Shown piece by piece: positions 36,505-45,082 of a DNA stretch of 64,000 bases. Each line of letters opens with the position of its first letter. Position 1 is the first letter of the stretch. Made by a program: the position numbers and the translations under genes. The notes under the pieces were generated by a model, which saw nothing but the letters and a program-made list of their open reading frames with translations, made no database searches and was not told the origin of the DNA. This DNA comes from Natribaculum breve. Lineage in GTDB: Archaea; Halobacteriota; Halobacteria; Halobacteriales; Natrialbaceae. The stretch spans positions 62,001 to 126,000 of the forward strand of contig NZ_CP095391.1 in NCBI RefSeq assembly GCF_023008585.1, given 5' to 3'.

Positions 36505-36972
36505 GTCAGTCACGACGGCGACTCGGAGTTCGTCGTCGAGTTGACGGCAGTCGACGGCGACCTCGGCAACGACCTCCTGACGACCACCGGTGGCGCGACC
36601 ACAGGCGAGTCGATCGTGACGATCGGCGACGGGACGTACCGGGCCACCGTCGATGCGGACGGACCGTGGTCGCTCACGCTCGACCAGCCCGAGGTCCACA
36701 GCGACGACCTGACGGACGTCCCGGTCGAAACGTCCGGGACGGGATCGGCGGTCGTTGGCCCGCTGTGGACCGACAGTCCGCTCCGTCTCTCGGTGACACA
36801 CGACGGCACCGGGAAGTTCGTCGTCGACGGATACGGTGCAGACGGCAGTTGGGAACAACTCGTCAACAAGACCGGCGCGTTCGACAACTCGAGGTCGTAC
36901 GCTGCAAGCGGCGTCGTCTGGATCAACGTCGAGGCCGACGGCGACTGGACGCTCGAGGTCACCAAATCGTGA
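36505..36972 (+). pseudogene. polysaccharide deacetylase, C-terminal part (split gene)
   Basis: These 155 codons, beginning VSHDGDSEFVVELTAVDG, form a beta-sandwich-like module (VTIGDGTYRATVDADGPWSLTLDQP; SAASGVVWINVEADGDWTLEVTKS-type ending). It resembles haloarchaeal C-terminal domains that read like repeated WSLTLD/WTLEVT units. No start codon is near the junction except a GTG at 36496 inside the element. It belongs to the gene at 34553-36001. Confidence 0.82.
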
Positions 36973-39107
36973 CGGGGAGTCCGTCTCGCTAGCGCGACGG
37001 GGCGACGTTGGTCACTCTTCGAGGTCACACAGCACGCTGCGGTGTGTCCCACGTCGGCCACTGTCCCCGGCAGAGAGAAGGTCGTTCGATCCACCATCTC
37101 CGTCCACACGTCCTGGATGAGAAAACTACAGTAGAGTTTTCGCTTCCCAGTACTCGAACAATCTTATTTCATCCAAGCACCAATATAATTATTGTGCCGT
37201 GTATGTAGTGTAAACAGACGTGAGCGATCAGCGAGAACTAAGCTGTGATGCCGAACTCTAGCTGGTGACCAGTACGGTCGACGAGACGGCATTCTCGCTC
37301 GCGGATACTGCTCGACAGCAGTCATACGGTCTGTCGACCCTCTTTTCCGCCGCAACCGCCCGACGGGACGCGGTCGCCGCGGGGCGGACGGCGGTCCGTA
37401 TCAGTCCCTCCTCCATCGCGTCTCGGCGGCTGTCGCCGCCGGTGAGGGCGTCTCGAGTCAGATCGATGTCTGAACCGTGTCGTCCTGCAGTATGAGAGGT
37501 CCGTGGGCAGTACGTTACCGTCGATGTCGGTTGCCAGGACGACTCCTCAAAAAGCCGAGCCATCCTTGCTGGCGTCGTCTTCCGCAAAACGACGATAATC
37601 GAATGCTCGGTGCACCTCCAGAGGCAGGGCACCGTCCCGCAGCGACGAGAAGTGCAACACGTCTCGCGAACACCGTAAGTGGTCACTCCTGATACTGCCG
37701 GACGTAAGTCGTGAAAGATTCTCGTCGTCCCGGGGTGGCGAGAATCTTCACACAGTTACGTCCGATAGTATGAGCAGTGTGAGTTACCGTTACAAGTTCG
37801 AACCACGCGGAAACCGAACCGGCAGCCAGTTTTTACCCCGATCACTGAGTCAGTCATCGACGATTTCTACAACGCTATTTTAGAAGTGCCTGTATAAAAA
37901 CTTTCGAAGAGTTGTTACTGCGGCCTCAGACTGGGAGATCGGAATTCGTTCTCGATGAACGGATCTCCGAGGCGACGTCGTAGTCTGTGTCACGAAGGAG
38001 CGCAACGTCGGTTTCGCGCGTATCGATCTCGGCCAACGCAGTACTCACTCCTTCGTTGGTTCCACCGGACAGAACAAATTCGATTCACGACGCGAGGAGA
38101 AGGGACGACGCCATGAATCGCCCCCGGAGTCGATCGAACGGAGATCGTGTCCTGCAGGTATCATGCACGCGTGAACGCGCACGGGAGCGAGCTGGGCAAC
38201 AGGAACCAGTTGCTGACCGAGAACGCCGTCAGGAGACACCGATCGAAACCCGGCGACGACTCGAACGATCGGGGAGTGACGTCGACGTACTCCGTGACGA
38301 CTTCGTTCCCTGCAAGGCGGTCCGAACGTACCTGACCAGATTCCAGGGTGTCAAACACGGTACCGGTCCCGTCGAAGGTACGCGTGACCGCGTCCGCAGA
38401 CGTCGAGGACCTTCTGGAGAACCGCGCCAGTGATTGCCAGAACGAATTCTGCCCATTACACACCTATACTCGTAATGTCAACGAGTGGTGAACGATAACA
38501 ATCCTATGGCTGTCAGGGAAGAGCGGCCGGTACGCTCGATCGACGATTCGGACCTCGTCGGTACTGTTCACCGAGAGGAAATGGAAGCGAAGAATCCACC
38601 TGGGCGGACCCCGCCGATAAACCGGCAACGACGTCTCTCTGGCGCCGTGCTGGCGGAATCGCTCGAGTTCGGCCATCTCGGCTGTTTCCGGTCCCGAAAC
38701 ACCCTTATATTTGATATGATTACGAAAAACGGCGTTAGGAGGGCTTTATCCAGCCGATTTTGCCGTTTGCAATATTCGCCGGCGTCCCTCACGGAAGAGC
38801 GCGTTTGTTGACACGAAACGAGTCGCACGAGCCCTCGAAAAGCGGGTCGTCGATCCGAGAGCGGGATAGCCGACGCGGTACACATACGAGATGTCTCGCT
38901 CGCCTCGAGTGCTGAGAGCCGCGTAACCGTCGGTTTTCGCCGATCGTGATTCGTTCGCCGACGAGGTGTGGATGCGTTTCTCGTAGAGAAACGACACGGC
39001 GTTTCGCGTCCGTCGGCGGTCTGCGACCGAACTCCACCCGATCGACGCTCGACCGAACAGCCGCTCGCGGGGTCTGCGTTCCCGGAATCGCGGCTACGGG
39101 ACGGTCG
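36973..39107. other. gene-poor, probably degraded region
   Basis: This 2.1-kb stretch has no ORF I can assign. An AT-rich stretch lies at about 37120-37260. Short runs with protein-like composition occur on the minus strand, for example LSGGTNEGVSTALAEIDTRE (about 37990-38070) and DTLESGQVRSDRLAGNEVVT within 38161-38463, but in broken frames and without recognised family. This looks like decayed coding sequence next to the disrupted glycan locus. It also carries inverted-repeat motifs near 37.48 and 37.7 kb. Confidence 0.55.
37691..37772. repeat. 82-bp inverted-repeat element (TACTGCCGGAC family)
   Basis: It begins GATACTGCCGGACGTAAGTC and ends GTTACGTCCGATAGTATGA. Inner arms GAAAGATTCTCG and CGAGAATCTTC pair perfectly around a short loop. 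It is the most compact and best-paired member of a motif family also found at 4345-4455 and 20640-20747; a single half occurs at 37466-37495. Candidate miniature element or strong bidirectional terminator. Confidence 0.6.
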
Positions 39108-39917
39108 TCAGTACCGGATTTCGAGTTCCAGTTCGTTTACGGCGCCGAGAACCGCGTTCGCGTAGGTGCCTTCGAGTTCTTCTCTCGGGAGCCGGTGTGC
39201 CGGCCCGGCCACGGTCATCGCACAGACCATCCCGGTGTTCGGGTGGGTGACGGAAGCGCTGACGGCTCGTATCCCCCGCTGGCGCTCCTCCATGTTGAGC
39301 GCGTAGCCGCGCTCCCGAATGACGTCGATCTTCTCGAGCAACTCGTCTACACCGGTGACCGTATTCGGCGTTAGCTGGGACAGCCCCTGCGTGTCGACGA
39401 TCTCTCTGATCTCCTCGTCCGAGTGGGCTGCGAGCATCGCTTTCCCGGACGCAGTCGCGTGTAGCTGGAACCGTTCTCCGAGGAGGAAGTTTTTGATGTT
39501 GTACCGACTCCGATCGATGTACGTGAAGACGCCGTAGTCTCGCTCTTTGACCGAGACGAGGACCATCTGGCCCGTCTCTTTGCCGAGCTCACTGGCTTTC
39601 ACGTTGGCCTGGTGACAGAGGTCGATTTCGTCCCGGAGCGCGCCACCCAGGGTCAGAAACTTGAATCCGAGGCGGTACTTCCCGTCGTCGCTGACGACGA
39701 ACTCCTCCTGTTCTAACGATTGAAGGTGCTTGTGGACTGTACCCTTGGAGAAACCGGTTTCGTTAGCCAACTCCGTAACACCGGCTTCGTTCCGCGACTG
39801 TAGCGCTTCGATGATCGCAAACAACGTCCGGTTGGACTTCACTGCCGTACTCTGCGCCGAACTCTCGACCTCCCCGTCCGCTTTCACCGCCGGGCTGTGC
39901 GTCCTGTCGTCGTCCAT
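39108..39917 (-). CDS. IclR family transcriptional regulator
   Basis: This 269-aa regulator has an N-terminal winged helix (LFAIIEALQSRNEAGVTELANETGFSKGTVHKHLQSLEQEEFV, residues 31-74) and an IclR effector domain (about 95-265) with HATASGKAMLAAHSDEEI and the FERQRGIRAVSASV-like strand as MEERQRGIRAVSASV. IclR proteins usually control carbon-catabolic operons and bind small organic acids. It heads the catabolic island and is the best candidate regulator of the genes at 40.8-50.5 kb (inference). A palindrome TATACCATGGTA lies at about 39933-39944 before its start. Confidence 0.9.
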   Translation of the reverse strand: MDDDRTHSPAVKADGEVESSAQSTAVKSNRTLFAIIEALQSRNEAGVTELANETGFSKGTVHKHLQSLEQEEFVVSDDGKYRLGFKFLTLGGALRDEIDLCHQANVKASELGKETGQMVLVSVKERDYGVFTYIDRSRYNIKNFLLGERFQLHATASGKAMLAAHSDEEIREIVDTQGLSQLTPNTVTGVDELLEKIDVIRERGYALNMEERQRGIRAVSASVTHPNTGMVCAMTVAGPAHRLPREELEGTYANAVLGAVNELELEIRY

Positions 39918-40007
39918 TACTACCTCGAGTATATACCATGGTACTTAATCGTGTGTTTCACCATAACATTTGTCTAGGCCGGCTAGCTGGCTCCGGCCGG
40001 GCGTCGG

Positions 40008-40727
40008 TCAGAGGTACGCGGCATCCCAGCGAGCCGGTTTACTGACGTTTCCACAGTCGGCGCACTCGAGTCGGCCCATCGCGTCCATCGCAGTCGCGAG
40101 CCCGTCACAGCGGGCACAGTAGTAGCCGTACTGCTCGGTCCGTTCGGGATCGGTGTACACGGCCTGGAACACCCCGTTCGATCCCTGATCGTGATCGGGA
40201 GCGAGGTACAGTTGCTCTCCGGCTTGTGTCGTTACCGTCTCTCGCTTCGCATCCACCGTCCTGGCGTAGATATTCTCGACGAACGACCGCCCTCCGACGT
40301 CGACCCGTCTGGAGTCGACTCGGCGGAGTCCGTGGCGTTCGTAGAACGCATTTCCTTCCGCGTTGACGTTAAGGACGCACCCTCGCAGGCGTTTTGCGCC
40401 CCGTTCTTCGAGCACCGTCAGCGTTCGGTCGAACAACTCCGAGCCGATTCCACGGCCGCGGTCGGCGGGCGCGACGTGAAGCCAGTGGACGTCGCCGGAG
40501 GCGCCGACTGTGCTCTCGGTGAACCCGACGACGTCGTCGTCTCGAACGGCGACCAGAACGAGTCGATCCGACCGCTCGAGTGCGGCCGTGAACGCTTCGT
40601 CGCCGTGCCACTGCGTAACTGCCTCGTCGATTATCGCCGGGCTGAGCGCGTACGACGCCTGCAGCGACTGCCGTGCTACTTCCGTGATCTCATCCTGATC
40701 GGTCGCGTTCGCTTCACGGATCTCCAT
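40008..40727 (-). CDS. GNAT acetyltransferase fused to a haloarchaeal zinc-ribbon-like domain
   Basis: This 239-aa protein has a GNAT fold in residues 1-160: DDDVVGFTES, then the acetyl-CoA loop VAPADRGRGIGSELFDR, and GNAFYERHGLRRVDSRRV. The last 75 residues form a separate domain (GEQLYLAPDHDQGSNGVFQAVY...YYCARCDGLATAMDAMGRLECADCGN) with CxxC pairs, resembling a haloarchaeal domain of unknown function that also occurs alone. The acceptor substrate is unknown. Confidence 0.82.
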   Translation of the reverse strand: MEIREANATDQDEITEVARQSLQASYALSPAIIDEAVTQWHGDEAFTAALERSDRLVLVAVRDDDVVGFTESTVGASGDVHWLHVAPADRGRGIGSELFDRTLTVLEERGAKRLRGCVLNVNAEGNAFYERHGLRRVDSRRVDVGGRSFVENIYARTVDAKRETVTTQAGEQLYLAPDHDQGSNGVFQAVYTDPERTEQYGYYCARCDGLATAMDAMGRLECADCGNVSKPARWDAAYL

Positions 40728-40825
40728 GCGCTATCGTGTGCGACGGCAACATACGTAAATCTAGCCCCGGAACCACCGACCTCGACCCGATGGCCCACTG
40801 AGGGTCGGCGAGGGCCGTGGCTGGA

Positions 40826-40845
40826 CGTGCCCGTAAGCGGGCACG
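40826..40845. terminator. perfect 8-bp stem hairpin between two minus-strand genes
   Basis: CGTGCCCG TAAG CGGGCACG lies just downstream of the aldehyde dehydrogenase stop (40858). No T-run follows it on the minus strand. It may be a terminator or a mobile-element hairpin end; its shape also resembles IS605-type termini. Confidence 0.4.
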
Positions 40846-40857
40846 ACGTCGGTGCCG

Positions 40858-42294
40858 TTACGCGTGAGTTTCGAGGTACGAGCCGAAGAGCTCCCGTTCG
40901 TCCGGCCGCGCTGCGTCCTCGATGACGCGAGAGATCGTCGTCGTCTGAATGAAGTGTTCGTAGTTTACGTTCCCGTCGAGCTGGTTACCGGCCCACGTGC
41001 CGCCTCCCTCGGAGAGTGTGTTGGGGAGGCCGTTTTTGTGCCAGCCGCCGTTCGCGAACGCGTGGGGCTGGTTGACGATGACGCGGGCGACGTTCACCTC
41101 GTCGCCGACCTTCCGTACGTGATCGTCGTTTTCGGTGTGGATTCCACAGGAGTGGCCGGCCCCTTCGAACGAGAGGATCTGTTTGGTCGTCTCGATCGCC
41201 TCCTCGAGGTCGGCGACCTCGAAGACGTTCAGGACGACGGCGAGTTTTTCGCCCGACAGCGGGTACTCCGGCCCGATACCGGTTCCTTCGGTGACGAAGA
41301 AGTCGGCCGCTTTCGCCTCGGAGTTCTCGAGTCCGGCGGCCTCGGCGATCACGTCCGCCGGTTGTGCGACGAGGTCGGTGTCGAGCGAGCCGTGTCCTTC
41401 GGGGAACAGCGCATCCCGGATCTTCCGGCGCTCCGTCTCGTTGCACACGTATCCACCCTCGTTTTGCAGAGCGTCGACGAGATCGTCGTAGACGTCCTCG
41501 ACGATCGCTGCGTTGTTGTCGGACGAACAACTGGTCGCGTGATCGACCGTCTTGCTCTTGTGGAGCCGTTTCGCGACCGTTTCGACGTCGGCGGTGCTGT
41601 CGACGATCGCCACCGCGTTGCCTTCACCGACGCAGTAGTTCGGCGTGCCGGAGGACTCGCCTCTCGCCACGTTCGCAGACGAGCCGGTGACCTGGAGGAG
41701 ATCGACCTGATCCATCAGCTCGTAGGCTTTGCTTTTGCTGGCTGGACGGGGGACCATCTGGACGAGGTCTGTGGGTGCGCCCACCGCCTCCAGTTCGTCG
41801 TGAATGTACTCGACGACCAACTCGCAGACCTTTTCGCCGCGGGGCGACGGGGACAGGATAATCGCGTTACGTCCTTTCAGCGCCATCATCGCGAGAGCGG
41901 TCGGGGTCGTTCCGGGATGAGTCGAGGGAACGACGGCCCCGACGACGCCGACCGGTTTGGCGATCTCCGTGAGCTTTTGCTCCTCGTCGACGTCGATGAC
42001 GCCGACCGACGGTTCGCCGAGCGTGTCCTCGAGTACGCCGAGAATTTTGCGTCGTTTCTTCTGGGTCTTGTCCTCGACCTTACCGAGTCCGCTCTCCTCG
42101 ACGGCGACCTCCGACAGGTGGACGGCGTGGTCTTCCTGGTAGATCGCCCAGCCGACTGCCCGGACGAGTTCGTCGACTTCCTCCTGGCTGTAACCGCTGA
42201 TCTCCGCCATGGCGTCGCGGCCACGGTCGATCAGATCGGCGACGATACCACTGGCATCTGATTCGACTGGGGATGACTGCGCGTCGACTCCCAT
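40858..42294 (-). CDS. acylating-type aldehyde dehydrogenase
   Basis: This 478-aa member of the CoA-acylating branch of the aldehyde dehydrogenase superfamily contains VVGAVVPSTHPGTTPTALAMMALKGRNAIILSPSP, VDLLQVTGSSANV, the catalytic Cys in DHATSCSSDNNA, and FEGAGHSCGIHTEND near the C-terminus. The branch includes acetaldehyde, propanal and sulfoacetaldehyde dehydrogenases that make acyl-CoA from aldehyde, NAD(P) and CoA. Substrate is not resolved. Its neighbours (hydroxyacid and alcohol dehydrogenases, propionyl-CoA synthase) make a C3 aldehyde plausible. ATG 42294 sits about 30 nt from a TATA-type box. Confidence 0.85.
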   Translation of the reverse strand: MGVDAQSSPVESDASGIVADLIDRGRDAMAEISGYSQEEVDELVRAVGWAIYQEDHAVHLSEVAVEESGLGKVEDKTQKKRRKILGVLEDTLGEPSVGVIDVDEEQKLTEIAKPVGVVGAVVPSTHPGTTPTALAMMALKGRNAIILSPSPRGEKVCELVVEYIHDELEAVGAPTDLVQMVPRPASKSKAYELMDQVDLLQVTGSSANVARGESSGTPNYCVGEGNAVAIVDSTADVETVAKRLHKSKTVDHATSCSSDNNAAIVEDVYDDLVDALQNEGGYVCNETERRKIRDALFPEGHGSLDTDLVAQPADVIAEAAGLENSEAKAADFFVTEGTGIGPEYPLSGEKLAVVLNVFEVADLEEAIETTKQILSFEGAGHSCGIHTENDDHVRKVGDEVNVARVIVNQPHAFANGGWHKNGLPNTLSEGGGTWAGNQLDGNVNYEHFIQTTTISRVIEDAARPDERELFGSYLETHA

Positions 42295-42318
42295 AGTGTT
42301 CCTCACGTCCGTATCGTG

Positions 42319-42331
42319 CCATATAATGCTA
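42319..42331 (-). promoter_or_regulatory. TATA-type promoter of the aldehyde dehydrogenase gene
   Basis: Reading on the minus strand, an AT-rich box (agcattatatggc) is centred about 30 nt before ATG 42294, as for leaderless haloarchaeal transcripts. Confidence 0.5.
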
Positions 42332-42614
42332 ATGGATAGGGAGTTCGAGTCAGTATAATGAATATAATGTGGTTGGGATCCCCGGCAGGAAAAAGCGAGA
42401 CCGGCCGGTGGCGGCGATCGGTCATCACCCCCGGTGTCGGACGACGGATAGCTCGCTATAGTCGCCGTCGGAAGTCGCTGCACGCCTCCCCACGACGGTC
42501 GAATCGGCGGGACGTCGTCGATTCCGACCGCTCCGACGCGAAAAGTGTGTGAATCGTGCCAGTTGTCATCTGGCGCTGGAAGCGGGCCGTACTCGTCTCT
42601 CGTCTCGTCTTCGA

Positions 42615-43505
42615 CTACTCGTCGATCCCGGCCATATCCTCGTACACGGTGACGACGGCGGAGAAGTCCAGGTCGCCGCGGTCTTTCTCCTCGAGCGATT
42701 TGAACAGTTCGTGGTTGAGCGAGGAAAGCGGGATCGGCGCGCCGTACTCTTCGCCATCGTCGACCGCGATGCGGAGGTCCTTGTACATGTACGAGCCGAA
42801 AAAGCCCGGCTCGAGGTCGCGGTCGATCATCCCCTCGGCGCGGGTCTCGAGCGCCCACGTCTGTGCCGCACCGCCCTCGATCGCGTCGACGAGTTTCTCC
42901 TGTGAGATCCCGGCTTTCTCGGCGAACACGAGCGCCTCCGAGAGGCTCGTCACTTCCGCTGCAGCGATCATGTTGTTACAGATCTTCGCGACCTGTCCCG
43001 CTCCCGTCTCTCCGACCCGTGTTACCTGCCCGCCGATCGTCTCGAACAGCTCCCGGTACTCCTCGACGAGGTGTTCGTCGCCACCGATCATGATCCGCAT
43101 CCACGCCTCTCGCGCGCCCTGTTCGGACCCGCTGACCGGCGCGTCGATGGTTCGAATCCCCTCCTCGGCGAGGTCGGCAGCGACGTCACGGATCGCACCG
43201 GGGCCGATCGTGCTCATGTCGATCAGCACCAGTCCTTCTGCTGCGCCCTCGACGATCCCGTCCGGTCCGAGTGTGACCTCCCGAACGTGTTCTCCCTTCG
43301 GCAGGAACGTGATGACGGCGTCGCTCACCTGGGCGACGTCGGCCGGCGTCTCCCTCGATTCGGCACCGTACTCCTCGAGTTCGGCGACCGGCTCCGGGCG
43401 AACGTCGTTGACGACGACGTCGTATCCGGCGTCGACGAGATTCTTTGCTGTCGGTTCTCCCATGATTCCAAGTCCGATAAAGCCGATTCTCTGTTTCGAA
43501 CTCAT
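42615..43505 (-). CDS. beta-hydroxyacid dehydrogenase (3-hydroxyisobutyrate dehydrogenase family)
   Basis: This 296-aa NAD(P)-dependent enzyme has RIGFIGLGIMGEPTAKNLVDAGYDV (Rossmann nucleotide loop plus family signature), LIDMSTIGPGAIRD, DAPVSGSEQGAREAWMRIMIGGD (substrate loop), and VAKICNNMIAAAEVTSLSEALVFAEKAG with the catalytic Lys. Family members oxidise 3-hydroxyisobutyrate, 3-hydroxypropionate, tartronate semialdehyde or similar. Given the propionyl-CoA synthase nearby, interconversion of 3-hydroxypropionate and malonate semialdehyde is a reasonable guess. Confidence 0.85.
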   Translation of the reverse strand: MSSKQRIGFIGLGIMGEPTAKNLVDAGYDVVVNDVRPEPVAELEEYGAESRETPADVAQVSDAVITFLPKGEHVREVTLGPDGIVEGAAEGLVLIDMSTIGPGAIRDVAADLAEEGIRTIDAPVSGSEQGAREAWMRIMIGGDEHLVEEYRELFETIGGQVTRVGETGAGQVAKICNNMIAAAEVTSLSEALVFAEKAGISQEKLVDAIEGGAAQTWALETRAEGMIDRDLEPGFFGSYMYKDLRIAVDDGEEYGAPIPLSSLNHELFKSLEEKDRGDLDFSAVVTVYEDMAGIDE

Positions 43506-43530
43506 GCGTACGGACGCTCATCGGAAGAGA

Positions 43531-43543
43531 CTAAAAAATTTAG
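43531..43543 (-). promoter_or_regulatory. TATA-type promoter of the hydroxyacid dehydrogenase gene
   Basis: The AT-rich box ctaaaaaatttag is nearly palindromic and centred about 32 nt before ATG 43505. It lies in the divergent gap shared with the alcohol dehydrogenase gene. Confidence 0.5.
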
Positions 43544-43656
43544 CCCGCCGACCTGACGACGCGTCGGATCGACGTCGAGGGTAGACGCCGCGGTCGCTCC
43601 CGCCGTTTTTGCACCACTACCAACATTTTTGGTGATGGTCGGTGACTTGCAGGTGC

Positions 43657-44889
43657 ATGGCACATCCAACGCCAGCGAATGGAACCAGACTCGTCGTTTC
43701 ACCCGGCCAGGTCGTGCTCGGAGCGGGCGCAATCGAGGAGGTCGGCGAGTACGCCGATCTGTACGGAAACCGGGCGTTGCTGGTCGCGACCGAACAGATC
43801 GACGAGATCCACGGCGATCGAGTTCGAGAACAGCTCTCGGCAGCGGGTATCGAGACCGTCTCGTACACGGACGTTCGACCCGATCCGACGGTCGAGAACA
43901 TTGAGGCCGCCTACGACGTCTGGCAACGAGACGAGTGTGACGTGATCGTCACCCTCGGCGGTGGGTCGTCGATCGACGCCGGGAAAGGCGTCGGTATCCT
44001 CGCCGCAAACGACGGCCACATCCGCGACTTCGGCGTCGACAGGGCGGGCTACGAGGGCGTCCCGAATCCGACGCCGCCACTCATCGCGGTCAACACCACT
44101 GCCGGCACCGGCAGCGAAGCGACCCGTTCTGTCGTCGTCTCCGACGAGAGCACCGACACGAAGTTCCTCATCGTCTCGAAGAACGTCGTGCCGGACGTGG
44201 CGGTCGAAGACCCGGAGCTGACGCGCTCGTTACCACAGAGCCACACGGCGTTCACCGGCATCGACGCGCTCACACACGCGATCGAAGCCTACGTCTCGGT
44301 CAAGTCCTACGGCGTTCCACAGGACTTCGCACGGAGTGCGATCCGTCGAATCGGCCGCTGGTTGCCCGTCGCGTGGGCAAACGGCGACGATCTCGAGGCG
44401 CGAACGGAGATGATGATCGGCCAGTTACAGGCCGGCCAGGCGTTCACGAACTCCTCGGTCGCGCTCGTCCACGGGATGGCACGACCCCTCGGCGCACAGT
44501 TGCACCTCCCCCACGGGCTCGCGAACGCCATCCTCCTCCCGTACGTGATGGAGTTCTCGGCGATGGCTGCGCCAGAGGAGTACGCCGAAATCGCTCGGTT
44601 ACTCGAGGCCGCAGAACCCGGCGACACCGATCGCGAGGCTGCGGACAGGGCGAGCGAGGCCGTCCACCGGTTGTGTGCGGACGTCGGCCTCACGTCGTAC
44701 CTGGACGACTACGGCGAGATTCCGCCCCGGGAGGAGTACCTCGACGTCGTCGGAAAGATGGCCCAGGACGCGATCGACTCGGGATCGCCCGACAACAACC
44801 CCCGAAAGCCCACGCGCGAGGAACTCGAGGAGCTGTTCGTCACGGTGTACGACAACGCCCTCGAACCCGACAGTCCGCGCCGCTCCTGA
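43657..44889 (+). CDS. iron-containing alcohol dehydrogenase
   Basis: This 410-aa group III alcohol dehydrogenase carries VVTLGGGSSIDAGKGVGILAAN (NAD loop), NTTAGTGSEATRSVVV, DALTHAIEAYVS (metal His), and SVALVHGMARPLGAQLHLPHGLANAILLPYVMEF (metal His residues). Such enzymes interconvert primary alcohols, for example ethanol, 1,3-propanediol or lactaldehyde/1,2-propanediol, and aldehydes with NAD. It diverges from the hydroxyacid dehydrogenase across a 150-nt gap. ATG 43657 is preferred over 43642 by homology. It could feed the acylating aldehyde dehydrogenase. Confidence 0.88.
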   Translation: MAHPTPANGTRLVVSPGQVVLGAGAIEEVGEYADLYGNRALLVATEQIDEIHGDRVREQLSAAGIETVSYTDVRPDPTVENIEAAYDVWQRDECDVIVTLGGGSSIDAGKGVGILAANDGHIRDFGVDRAGYEGVPNPTPPLIAVNTTAGTGSEATRSVVVSDESTDTKFLIVSKNVVPDVAVEDPELTRSLPQSHTAFTGIDALTHAIEAYVSVKSYGVPQDFARSAIRRIGRWLPVAWANGDDLEARTEMMIGQLQAGQAFTNSSVALVHGMARPLGAQLHLPHGLANAILLPYVMEFSAMAAPEEYAEIARLLEAAEPGDTDREAADRASEAVHRLCADVGLTSYLDDYGEIPPREEYLDVVGKMAQDAIDSGSPDNNPRKPTREELEELFVTVYDNALEPDSPRRS

Positions 44890-45082
44890 TTCTCGCCGGG
44901 GGAGTCGCCGTCCCTACTCGGTCGACGTCTTCGAGCCGAGTTCGAGTCGAAAATAGTGGAGGCGTCGGACGTCGATCGCACTTCGCTCGTCGCGTCGAGG
45001 GCGCGGACGTACACCCCAGGGCGTGGCTGTTGGTGCCCGTCAGCCTCGAAATCGACCAAAAACGCTACCGGCAGCCGTCAGT

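Noticed and set aside
37258..37686. Minus-strand ORF of 142 codons in the gene-poor region
   Set aside because: Cys/Arg-rich start, no motif, and overlapping plus-strand frames of equal quality. Not supported as a gene.
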